64,000 nucleotides of DNA from Actinoplanes palleronii (GTDB lineage: Bacteria; Actinomycetota; Actinomycetes; Mycobacteriales; Micromonosporaceae), in assembly GCF_016862315.1 (NCBI RefSeq), contig NZ_BOMS01000131.1:25027-89026 (forward strand), in the 5' to 3' direction. The stretch's first letter is position 1, and every line of letters starts with the position of its first letter. A program made the translations under genes and the position numbers. Shown piece after piece: positions 16,463-24,443 of the stretch. The notes beneath the pieces were generated by a model, which saw nothing but the letters and a program-made list of their open reading frames with translations, did not search any database and was not told the DNA's origin.

Positions 16463-17083
16463 ATGGCTCGACCTCGCACCTTTGATGAACAGACCGTCCT
16501 CGATGCCGCCGTGCGTCAGTTCCGGGCCGGGGGCTACGCCGGCACCAGCCTCGACGACATCTCGGCCGCCACCGGTCTGGGCCGCGGGAGCCTGTATGCG
16601 TCCTTCGGCGACAAGCACACGGTCTTCATCAAGGCGCTCACCGAGTACGTCCGACAGGCCCTGGTCGACACCCGGGCCATGCTGGACGGCCCGGACGACA
16701 GTGCGATCGACCGCCTGCACACCTGGATCGTCAGCGGCGCCGGCTTCGTGCTCGACGACGACGAGCACTTCGGCTGCATGGCCGGCAAGTTCGCGGTCGA
16801 GGTCGCCGAGACCGATCAGGAGGCCAAGGCGCTGATCCTCGGCGTCTTCTCCCAGCAGCAGCAGATCCTGCTCGACTGCGTCACCGCCGCCCAGCGCCAC
16901 GGCGACCTGGCAGCGGATGCGAACGGTTGCGCCCTGGCCTGCATGATCCTGGCTCTGAACCGAGGCATGGACGTGATGGCCAAGGGTGGCGTGGCGCGAG
17001 CGGCGCTGGACGCGGCGGCGGAGCAGGCGTTCCGCGGCCTGCCGCTGACCGCCGCCTACCGGGACCGCCCGGCCCGGGCCTAG
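16463..17083 (+). CDS. TetR-family transcriptional regulator
   Basis: A 206-residue repressor with an N-terminal TetR helix-turn-helix (residues about 10-55: FRAGGYAGTSLDDISAATGL and GRGSLYASFGDKHTVF). The C-terminal part (FGCMAGKFAVEVAETD and later helices) resembles the TetR_C group of AcrR-like regulators. It is divergent from the SDR gene and probably represses both the SDR and itself through the three phased repeats. Confidence 0.9.
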   Translation: MARPRTFDEQTVLDAAVRQFRAGGYAGTSLDDISAATGLGRGSLYASFGDKHTVFIKALTEYVRQALVDTRAMLDGPDDSAIDRLHTWIVSGAGFVLDDDEHFGCMAGKFAVEVAETDQEAKALILGVFSQQQQILLDCVTAAQRHGDLAADANGCALACMILALNRGMDVMAKGGVARAALDAAAEQAFRGLPLTAAYRDRPARA

Positions 17084-17403
17084 GGGCGCCGGTCGGCGGG
17101 TGGTGCCGAGACGCCGGCCTGCCGGATGAAGAGTTCCGGCGCGGGAGGGGCGCCGCCGGGGTTTTCCGTGACCACCCACGGACGTCGCCCCGGAGGGCTT
17201 CGCGTTCTGGACGCGCCAGCGGCCAGCGAAGCCCGCAGGGGTCCCGGCGGGAGCGGCGATCTGTACCCCGGCGGACGCACGACATCAAGATCTTGAATGT
17301 GATCTTGGGCGGAGATCCGCAGAACGGTCGTGCGCGAGGGTGGGGATCGGCACGTCGATATCGGGCTGCGCGGATGTGGGGGGATCACGTACGGTCGTCG
17401 ATC
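17084..17403. other. Intergenic stretch with long-loop hairpin
   Basis: No gene is evident in 320 bp. GGGCTTCGC at 17195-17203 pairs perfectly with GCGAAGCCC at 17226-17234, with an inner CTGG/CCAG pairing in the loop; this may end TetR transcription, but no T-run follows. The promoter of the lipoprotein gene at 17404 must lie in the right half. Confidence 0.5.
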
Positions 17404-18399
17404 ATGATCAAGTCTCCTCAACGCACTCTTCGGGTGTTTGCGCTCGGCGCGACCCTTCTCTTTGCCGGTGCCTGCGAAACGTCGGAGGACGACGCCGGTG
17501 CGGCCGGTACGCCCCGCGGGGCTGCGGCCAGTGCCGCTGACAACACCGCGGAGATCTGCAAGTCCGGTGGTGAAGCGGCCCGGACCGTCGTGGTCAACCT
17601 GTTCAAGCAGCTGGCCGACGTGATGAAGAGCGGCAGCGACGCCGCGGACGTCGACCTGAACAAGATCTACGCGACCACGTTCGGCTCGCTGCGGGACACC
17701 CTGACCGCCGAGAGCGGCAAGGCGACCGACCCGAAGCTCGCCGCGGTGCTGACCGAGATCGCCACCGAGGCCAACAAGATCGCGACGGCCGGTGAGCCGG
17801 AGACGGTCGGGACGGACGGGCTCGAGGCGTCGCTCACGAAGCTCGAGACGTTCTGCCCGAGCACCACGCCGTCGGCCTCCGCCGCGGCCGGCGCGACCGG
17901 CACTCCCGGCGCGACCGGTGTCGTCGGCGCCAAGGGCAGCCCCTGCGTCCTGCCGGTGAGCTTCACCATCCCGGCTAAGTGGACGATGAAGTCCATCGAC
18001 CTGGAGGACGACAGCCCGCTGGCCGAGCTGGGCCGCAAGGGCTCGCTCAAGATGGCCTGCGAGGTCGACTCCCGGCCGGCCGGGCCGATCGGGTTCCTGC
18101 GGGTGTGGGCCGGACCGAAGTCCGTTCAGGACCCCCGCGCGGCGCTCAAGGCGTTCCAGACCGGCGAGACGACCCGCAAGGTCACCTACGCGCCGGTCGA
18201 GTTCGACGGGCAGCCCGGGGTGGAGTTGAAGTACCAGACGTACTCCAAGCTCCTCGAGGAGTGGAGTGACCGGCAGGCGTTCGCGGTGCCGACCCCGAAG
18301 GGCGCGGTGGTCGTGGAGCTCGGCGGCCTGGAGCGCGACGACCCGGCCGTGCTGGCCGGATACGCCCAGGCCAAGAGCTCCGTGAAGGTCAACGCCTGA
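17404..18399 (+). CDS. Putative lipoprotein, two-part extracellular protein
   Basis: A 331-residue protein with a basic N-terminus, hydrophobic core and lipobox LFAGAC (Cys about residue 21). An Ala/Asp-rich helical region (about 40-145) is joined by a Ser/Ala/Thr/Gly linker (TTPSASAAAGATGTPGATG) to a C-terminal domain beginning CVLPVSFTIPAKWTMKSI. That domain resembles LpqN/DUF1795-type lipoprotein domains, which is a weak suggestion. It is monocistronic and convergent with the LivF gene, with only 15 bp between stops. Confidence 0.75.
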   Translation: MIKSPQRTLRVFALGATLLFAGACETSEDDAGAAGTPRGAAASAADNTAEICKSGGEAARTVVVNLFKQLADVMKSGSDAADVDLNKIYATTFGSLRDTLTAESGKATDPKLAAVLTEIATEANKIATAGEPETVGTDGLEASLTKLETFCPSTTPSASAAAGATGTPGATGVVGAKGSPCVLPVSFTIPAKWTMKSIDLEDDSPLAELGRKGSLKMACEVDSRPAGPIGFLRVWAGPKSVQDPRAALKAFQTGETTRKVTYAPVEFDGQPGVELKYQTYSKLLEEWSDRQAFAVPTPKGAVVVELGGLERDDPAVLAGYAQAKSSVKVNA

Positions 18400-18414
18400 T
18401 CCGGCGGGGGCCTC

Positions 18415-19119
18415 TCACAAGCCGAGATACGCGGCGCGGACGGCCGGATCGGACAGCAACTGGTCGCTGGTGCCGCTCAGCGACACCCGGCCGGTCTCGA
18501 TGACGTAGCCGCGATCCGCCACCCGCAGGGCCCGGGCCAGGTTCTGCTCGACCAGCAGGATGGTGAGCCCGTCCGCGTGCAGGCGGCGGATCGCGGCGAA
18601 CATCTGGCCGACCACGAGCGGGGCCAGGCCCAGGCTCGGTTCGTCCATCATCAGCAGCCGGGGGCGGCTCATCAACGCCCGGCCGATCGCGACCATCTGC
18701 TGCTCGCCGCCGGACATGCTGCCGGCGAGCTGACCGGCCCGGTCCTTCAGCGTGGGGAACAGCTCGTGGACGTGGGCGAGCGACTCGCCGCGGCGGGCCC
18801 GGGCCGCCCGGTCATAGGCACCCAGTTCGAGGTTCTCCCGGACGGTGAGCTGGGGCCAGAGCTCGCGGCCCTCCGGGACCAGGGCGATGCCCAGGCCGGG
18901 CCGGCGGTGCGCCGGGACCTTGCGCAGCGACTCGCCATCGAAGAGCAGCTCGCCACGGGCGACCGGGCGGATCCCGGCGACGGCCCGCAGGATCGTGGTC
19001 TTGCCGGCGCCGTTCGCGCCGACCAGGGTGACCAGCTCACCCGCGTCGACGGTGCAGCTGACCTGGTAGAGGGCCTGGGCGTCGCCGTAGAAGACGTCGA
19101 TGTCGCGGATCTCAAGCAT
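18415..19119 (-). CDS. livF: Branched-chain amino-acid-type ABC ATPase (LivF-like)
   Basis: A 234-residue ATPase with Walker A GANGAGKTT, signature SGGEQQM, Walker B LLMMDEPSLGLAP and the switch in LLVEQN. The GLAP extension and VEQN are typical of LivF. It works with the LivG-type ATPase to power HAAT-family import of branched-chain amino acids or other small solutes. The start overlaps the LivG-like stop by 8 bp. Last gene of a five-gene operon. Confidence 0.92.
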   Translation of the reverse strand: MLEIRDIDVFYGDAQALYQVSCTVDAGELVTLVGANGAGKTTILRAVAGIRPVARGELLFDGESLRKVPAHRRPGLGIALVPEGRELWPQLTVRENLELGAYDRAARARRGESLAHVHELFPTLKDRAGQLAGSMSGGEQQMVAIGRALMSRPRLLMMDEPSLGLAPLVVGQMFAAIRRLHADGLTILLVEQNLARALRVADRGYVIETGRVSLSGTSDQLLSDPAVRAAYLGL

Positions 19120-19846
19120 CGGTGTCCCCGGTGCCGAGGTACGCCTCGATGACCAGCGGGTCGTTCGCCACCTCGGCGGGCAGCCCGTCGGCGATCTTGC
19201 GGCCGTGGTCGAGGACGACGACCCGGTCGGAGAGGCTCATCAGGGCGTGCATCACGTGCTCGATCATGATGATCGCGGTGCCGCGGTCGCGGATCTGCCG
19301 GATCAGCGCGACGAACCGGCCGGCCTCGACCGGGTTGAGCCCGGCCACGACCTCGTCGAGCAGCAGCACGCGCGGCCCGGTCGCCAGCGCCCGGGCGACC
19401 TCGAGGCGTTTGCGGCCGGCCAGGGTCAGCTCCCCGGGCAGCCGGTCCGCGCGGTCGGCCAGCCCGATGAACTCCAGGATCTCCGAGGCCGCCGCCCGCG
19501 GGTCGCGCCGGGTGCCGCCGGGCCGGCCGTAGTGGTGCCCGACCAGGACGTTCTCCAGCACGGTGAGCCGGGCGAACGGCCGGACGATCTGGTGGGTGCG
19601 GCAGACGCCGAGGTGGACCGAGCGGTGGGCGCGCTTGCCGCTCACCGGTTTTCCGTCGAGCAGCACCCGGCCGCCGGTGGGCCGGATCGACCCGGCCGCG
19701 ACCGAGAACAGGGTGGTCTTGCCGGCGCCGTTCGGGCCGATCAGGCCGAGGATCTCGCCCTCGTCGAGGTGGAAGTCGACCTCGTCGACGGCGCGCAGGC
19801 CACCGAAGTGCCGGCTGACGGACTCGCCGACCAGCAGGGCGCTCAC
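19112..19846 (-). CDS. livG: Branched-chain amino-acid-type ABC ATPase (LivG-like)
   Basis: A 244-residue ATPase with Walker A GPNGAGKTT, the FARLTVLENVLVGHH segment characteristic of LivG, a signature-like LAGRKRLEVARAL and Walker B VLLLDEVVAGL, switch MIEHVMH. The signature is LTLAGRKR rather than LSGGQ. Walker B has Asp-Glu-Val instead of Asp-Glu-Pro, as seen in some LivG proteins. The GTG at 19846 overlaps the LivM-like stop; sequence further upstream belongs to that gene read in another frame. Confidence 0.9.
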   Translation of the reverse strand: MSALLVGESVSRHFGGLRAVDEVDFHLDEGEILGLIGPNGAGKTTLFSVAAGSIRPTGGRVLLDGKPVSGKRAHRSVHLGVCRTHQIVRPFARLTVLENVLVGHHYGRPGGTRRDPRAAASEILEFIGLADRADRLPGELTLAGRKRLEVARALATGPRVLLLDEVVAGLNPVEAGRFVALIRQIRDRGTAIIMIEHVMHALMSLSDRVVVLDHGRKIADGLPAEVANDPLVIEAYLGTGDTDA

Positions 19847-20832
19847 GTCGGGCGCCGATCGGCAGTGAGCGGCGCGCCCGATGACGCCGCGGTGGCCGGC
19901 CGGCGCAGCAGCAACCGGTGGACCCGCTGGACCAGGCCGGTCAGCCCGAGCGGTTCGAACAGGATGATCAGGATCAGCAGGGCGCCGTACAGGCCGAGGT
20001 AGAGCTCGGAGTACGTGGCCAGCAGGAACTCCTGGATGATCACGAAGACGACGGCGCCCCAGACCGGGCCCAGCACGGTGCCGATGCCGCCGATCACGGC
20101 CATCAGGATCAGCCCGATCGACCGGTCGAAGCTGAACATGTCCTGCGGGTCGATGAACGCCTGGTACGAGGCGTAGAAGCCGCCGCAGATCCCGACCATC
20201 GTGCCGGACAGGAACAGCACGAGGTCCTGGTACAACGTCGGGTTCACGCCGACGTCGCCGGCCGCGTCGACGTCCTCCTTGATCGCGGCCAGCCCCAGCC
20301 CGATCCGTGACCGCCGCAGCCCGTACGAGATCAGCACCGCGGCACCGAGCAGGTACAGGCCGTACCAATAAAGCTGGTATTTGGTGGGGTTGCCGGCCAG
20401 CGGCAGGGACAGTCCGGACGACCCGCCGGTGAAATCGGACCAGTACGTGGCGACCAGCCGGGTGGCCTCGCCGACGCCGATGGTCGCGATGGAGAAGTAT
20501 GGCCCGCGCAGCCGCAGCGTCGGATGGCCCCAGAGCAGCCCGAAGACCCCGGCGACCAGCCCGCCGGCCAGCCAGGCGACGACAAACGGCAGCCCGGACG
20601 ACAGCATCAGCCGCGCGGCCACGAAACCGCCGACTCCGAACATGGCCGCGTGCCCGAAACTGATCTGGCCGACATAACCGCCGAGCCAGTTCCAGGCCAG
20701 TGCCGCCGCCATGAACATGAAGGTCAGCCCGACGACGTCGTGGGTGTAGTCGCCGAGCGGCAGCACCAGCGGCGCGATCCACAGCAGCACCATGGCGGCC
20801 GCGAACACCAGCAGGAACCGCCACCGGCTCAC
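19843..20832 (-). CDS. livM: Branched-chain amino-acid-type ABC permease (LivM-like)
   Basis: A 329-residue membrane protein with about nine hydrophobic segments. The conserved LivM core is visible as GYVGQISFGHAAMFGVGGF and, later, GGIGTVLGPVWGAVVF with the ATP-subunit contact loop before it. It pairs with the LivH-like permease. The GTG start overlaps the LivH stop by four bases. Confidence 0.92.
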   Translation of the reverse strand: MSRWRFLLVFAAAMVLLWIAPLVLPLGDYTHDVVGLTFMFMAAALAWNWLGGYVGQISFGHAAMFGVGGFVAARLMLSSGLPFVVAWLAGGLVAGVFGLLWGHPTLRLRGPYFSIATIGVGEATRLVATYWSDFTGGSSGLSLPLAGNPTKYQLYWYGLYLLGAAVLISYGLRRSRIGLGLAAIKEDVDAAGDVGVNPTLYQDLVLFLSGTMVGICGGFYASYQAFIDPQDMFSFDRSIGLILMAVIGGIGTVLGPVWGAVVFVIIQEFLLATYSELYLGLYGALLILIILFEPLGLTGLVQRVHRLLLRRPATAASSGAPLTADRRPT

Positions 20833-21704
20833 CGCAACACTCGCTGGCCGAACAACCCGCCCGGCCGCAGCACCAGCACCACGACCAGCAGCACGAAGCC
20901 GACCGCGGTGGTGAGATACGGCGGCACCGCGTAGACCGCGAACACCTCGGCGAACGCGAGCACCAGCGCGCCCAGCGCGATGCCCAGGATGCTGCCCAGC
21001 CCACCCAGCACGATGATCACGAAGCTCTTCAGCAGCTCGCCCGCGCCGAACGACGGGTTGATCGCGAACAGGGTCGACGCCAGCACGCCGGCCAGCCCGG
21101 CGAGCGCGGTGCCGAGTCCGAAAGTGAGCAGGTAGACCCGTTCCACGTTGATGCCGGCCAGGGTGCAGCTGTCCGGATTCTGCGCCACCGCGCGGATCGC
21201 CTTGCCCAGGTAGGTGCGGGTGAGCAGCAGGTGCAGCGCGATCAGGGCGATCACCGCCACGCCGAAGACGGCGAACCGGGTGGCCGAGAAGCTCCCGCCC
21301 AGGATCCGCACCGACGAGGTCGCGTAAGCGGTGTGGATGACCTGCTCGTTACCGGTGAACAGCAGGTACACGACGTTGCGGATGACCAGCCAGACGCCGA
21401 ACAGCAGCAGCAGCGACTGCACCGCGCCGGCCGGGCCGCGCGGCAGGAACCGGACCAGGCCCAGGTAGATGCCCATCCCGAGGATGAAGAACAGCACCAG
21501 TACGACCGGAATGGCGGCGAACGGGTCGACGGCGAAGCGGTCGAACAGCTGCCACGTCACGTACGCCGAGGCCATGATGATGCCGCCGTGCGCCAGGTTG
21601 ACGATGCGCAGCACCCCGTAGATCAGCCCGAGGCCGTACGCCATGGCCGCGTAGAACCCGGCGAGCAGCACCGCCGAGACGGCGAGGACGACCACCTCTC
21701 CCAT
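20829..21704 (-). CDS. livH: Branched-chain amino-acid-type ABC permease (LivH-like)
   Basis: A 291-residue permease with eight or so hydrophobic segments and the LivH signatures YGVLRIVNLAHGGIIMASAY near the N-terminus and FVIIVLGGLGSILGIALGAL near the C-terminus. It starts 7 bp after the binding-protein stop. It forms the channel with LivM. Confidence 0.92.
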   Translation of the reverse strand: MGEVVVLAVSAVLLAGFYAAMAYGLGLIYGVLRIVNLAHGGIIMASAYVTWQLFDRFAVDPFAAIPVVLVLFFILGMGIYLGLVRFLPRGPAGAVQSLLLLFGVWLVIRNVVYLLFTGNEQVIHTAYATSSVRILGGSFSATRFAVFGVAVIALIALHLLLTRTYLGKAIRAVAQNPDSCTLAGINVERVYLLTFGLGTALAGLAGVLASTLFAINPSFGAGELLKSFVIIVLGGLGSILGIALGALVLAFAEVFAVYAVPPYLTTAVGFVLLVVVLVLRPGGLFGQRVLR

Positions 21705-21711
21705 GCGCGGA

Positions 21712-22980
21712 TCAGCCCTTGCAGGCCGGGTTCGGCGCGACGCCGGTGCCGGTCGCCACGTCCGCCGGGTAGATGATCGGCGACGAGCCGTCCGGCAGGT
21801 TCTGCTGCACCACGAACGGGTAGTCGGCCTGACCGCCCTTGTCCGCGGGATAGCTGAGCGTGCCGCCGGGCAGGATCGAGTCCATGCGCAGCGCGGAGAG
21901 CTTCGCGCGGACCTGCTCCTTGTCGACCGTGCCGGCCTGGGCGATCGCGGTGAACAGCGACCGGGCCGCCTCGTAGCCCAGCGCCTGGTACCACTCCGGG
22001 TCGGTGCCGTACTTGGCGGTGAACTTGTCGACGAACTCCTTGTTGAGCCCGGCGTTGCCCAGCTGCTTGTTCCACCACACCGCGGACAGGATGTAGTTCA
22101 CCCCGTCGGCGCCGAGCGCGCTGCGGGCGTCCGACTCGGTGCCCCGGGCGCCGTAGGTGAGCACCTTGGAGCACATGTCCGAGCTGAGGTACTGCCGCTG
22201 CATGGTGATGAAGTCGGGCAGGTGCGCGTCGACCATCAGCAGGTCGGCGTGGGCGGCGCGGACCCGGCTGAGGATCGCCGAGAAGTCCTTGCCGTCCAGC
22301 GCGAACGACTCGTCCGTGACGACCTGGTAGCCGCCGCTGTGCGCGGCGGTGAAGTCCTGCACGCCCTTGCGGAAGTCCTTGCCGTGCGAGGTGTTCTCCC
22401 AGACGATCGCGACCCGGGCCGGTTTGGGCAGCTTGCCGGCCGCCTGCTGCTGATCGATCCAGGACATCTCGGTGCTCGCCAGGTTCGCCACCGGTGCCAG
22501 GGTGCCGAACACCCAGGTGAAGCCCTTGGCGTAGATCGAGGTCGCGGCGCCACCGCCGTTCACGTACGGGATCTTGTTCTGCTCGGCGACGGTGCTCTGC
22601 GCCTCGACGACGGCCGTCGAGTACGTACCCAAGAAGAAGTTGACTTTGTCCTGCGTGATCAGGCGTTGCGCGAGGTTGACCGCTTTGGCCTGGTCGGTGG
22701 TGTCGTCCAGCAGGTTCAGCCGGACCGGCACCTTCGTGCCGCCCAGGTCGATGCCGCCGTCGGCGTTCTCCAGCTCGACGGCGAGCTCGTAGCCCTGCTT
22801 GAACCGGCCGCCGGTCTTCGACTCGGTGCCGGTCAGCGGCAGCGTCGAGCCGATCACGATGGTGTCGGGGATCGTGGTGGCGCCGGAGTCGCGGTTGTCG
22901 TCGCGGTCGGGCACGCAGCCGGCCAGGACCAGGACGGCCACGCCGAGCAGGACGGTCGAGTGTCGCGGGGATCGGGTCAC
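21712..22980 (-). CDS. livK: Branched-chain amino-acid-type substrate-binding lipoprotein (LivK-like)
   Basis: A 422-residue periplasmic-binding-protein family 6 lipoprotein with lipobox LVLAGC (Cys about residue 22). Typical opening: IVIGSTLPLTGTESKTGGRF, then NLAQRLITQDKVNFFLGTYS and PYVNGGGAATSIY. In many actinomycetes such systems take up aromatic or amide solutes rather than Leu/Ile/Val, so the ligand is open. It starts at a GTG and is the first gene of the livKHMGF-type operon. A TTGACA hexamer on the minus strand at about 23081 may belong to its promoter. Confidence 0.9.
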   Translation of the reverse strand: MTRSPRHSTVLLGVAVLVLAGCVPDRDDNRDSGATTIPDTIVIGSTLPLTGTESKTGGRFKQGYELAVELENADGGIDLGGTKVPVRLNLLDDTTDQAKAVNLAQRLITQDKVNFFLGTYSTAVVEAQSTVAEQNKIPYVNGGGAATSIYAKGFTWVFGTLAPVANLASTEMSWIDQQQAAGKLPKPARVAIVWENTSHGKDFRKGVQDFTAAHSGGYQVVTDESFALDGKDFSAILSRVRAAHADLLMVDAHLPDFITMQRQYLSSDMCSKVLTYGARGTESDARSALGADGVNYILSAVWWNKQLGNAGLNKEFVDKFTAKYGTDPEWYQALGYEAARSLFTAIAQAGTVDKEQVRAKLSALRMDSILPGGTLSYPADKGGQADYPFVVQQNLPDGSSPIIYPADVATGTGVAPNPACKG

Positions 22981-23100
22981 GGCAGATCCTTTCCGGACGC
23001 GACGGCGTCCGAGGACGCGGCGACGTCGCGGTGACCCCGTCGGCGAGACTACCCTTTCAATCTATGACTATCGATGTCAAGGTGCCGGTCCGGCCCCGGA

Positions 23101-23128
23101 GCGCCGGACACCGGGCGGTGTCCGGCGC
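23101..23128 (-). terminator. Strong hairpin after the WAVG-repeat gene
   Basis: GCGCCGGACACC (23101-23112) and GGTGTCCGGCGC (23117-23128) form a 12-bp perfect stem with a four-base loop. It lies 17 bp past the stop of the minus-strand gene at 23146 and upstream of the LivK-like gene, so it separates the two transcription units. No T-run is present. Confidence 0.75.
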
Positions 23129-23145
23129 CGTGCCGGTGGTGCCGG

Positions 23146-24366
23146 TCAGTGATGGTGCACCGCGAACGTGTGGTAGCCGCCGCCGTCGGGCAGGGTGAAG
23201 CCGTCCGCCCAGACCTCGGTCGCCGAGCCGGGCACCGCGCTGACGCCGCGCAGCACCGGTGGCCCGTCAGCGCCCACCGGGGTGGTCTCGGCCGTCCACG
23301 CCGTGCCGTTGAAGTGCAGGATCGACGCGCTGCCGGCCGGTCCGGCGGCCCAGACACTGCTCGCCGCGCTCGCCGTCACGGCGGCCAGCGAGCCGTTCCC
23401 GGTGTCCGGCAGGGTGGCGACCGACCACGCGCTGCCGTTGAAGTGCATCGCGATCGGCTTGTCGGGCTGGAACGAGCCACTGACGGTGTCGACGGTGTTG
23501 CCGACCGCCCAGACGTCGGACGCCGAGATCGCCGTGACGCCGTTGAGGGTCTGCCGGACCCCGTTGAGCGGGCTCGGCGTGGCCGGGTTCGGGCTCGGTA
23601 CGACCGTCCACGCCGTACCGTTGAAGTGCAGGGTGAACGTGTAACTGTTGCTCGCCGTGCCCTTGGCGGACTGGAAGAAGCCGACCGCCCAGATGTCGGT
23701 CGCGGACCGGGCCGAGACCGCGGACAGGGTGCTGCCGGTGAACGTGGTGCCGGCCGGCGCCACCGGGTCCGGCGCCGGGACGATCGTCCAGGCCGATCCG
23801 GTCCAGTGCTCGATCAGCGCGCGATTGGCCTCACTGCGGCCGACCGCCCAGGCGTCACCGCCGCCCAGGTTCTCGACCCCGAACAGGATCGATTTCGCGC
23901 CGCCGGTCGTGGCCGGGGTCGGCACGACGGTCCAGCCGCTGCCGTCCCAGTGCGCCGCCAGTGGGTCGGTGTGGGCGAAACCGGTCCGGTTGGTCGAGCC
24001 GACCGCCCAGACGTCGTTCGCGCCGGCCGCCGAGACGGCGTTCAGCTTCTCGTCGAATCGCACCACGTTCGGTGTGGGCGTCCGGGACCAGGCCGAGCCG
24101 TTCCAGTGTTCGGCGAGCATGACCTGGCCGTCGTCGTCGTTCGGGCCGAGGAAGTTGCCGACCGCCCAGGCGTCGGTACCGGTCCGGGCGTCCACGGCGT
24201 TGAGAACGTTGGAGAACGCCGCCTTCAGCGGGGACGGGTCCACCGTCGGCGTGATCACCCAGGCGGGCGCGGCCGAGGCGGTACCGGCGAGGAGAACGGC
24301 GACGCCGGCGGCGGGCAGCAGCACCGCCGCCCGGCGGGTCAGTGAATTGACGGTATGCATCTGCAT
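23146..24366 (-). CDS. Secreted beta-propeller-like protein with seven WAVG-type repeats
   Basis: A 406-residue exported protein: signal peptide of about 33 residues ending AGTASA-A, then seven repeats. Each repeat has a D/S-x-W-A-x-G core (DAWAVG, DVWAVG, DAWAVG, DIWAVG, DVWAVG, SVWAAG, EVWADG) followed by a strand such as HWDGSGWTVVPTP. Seven repeats of 50-60 residues suggest a seven-bladed propeller. The role is unknown. AGGGAG lies 4 nt before the ATG at 24366; the ATG at 24360 is also possible. The SARP regulator gene ends 77 bp upstream on the same strand, so it may be co-transcribed. Confidence 0.8.
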   Translation of the reverse strand: MQMHTVNSLTRRAAVLLPAAGVAVLLAGTASAAPAWVITPTVDPSPLKAAFSNVLNAVDARTGTDAWAVGNFLGPNDDDGQVMLAEHWNGSAWSRTPTPNVVRFDEKLNAVSAAGANDVWAVGSTNRTGFAHTDPLAAHWDGSGWTVVPTPATTGGAKSILFGVENLGGGDAWAVGRSEANRALIEHWTGSAWTIVPAPDPVAPAGTTFTGSTLSAVSARSATDIWAVGFFQSAKGTASNSYTFTLHFNGTAWTVVPSPNPATPSPLNGVRQTLNGVTAISASDVWAVGNTVDTVSGSFQPDKPIAMHFNGSAWSVATLPDTGNGSLAAVTASAASSVWAAGPAGSASILHFNGTAWTAETTPVGADGPPVLRGVSAVPGSATEVWADGFTLPDGGGYHTFAVHHH

Positions 24367-24443
24367 GGATCTCCCTGCAGTGCTGGAGCTCCACCAGCCT
24401 GGCCGCAGGCTCTGGCGCGGCGCTGAAACCGGCCTGGAACCGT

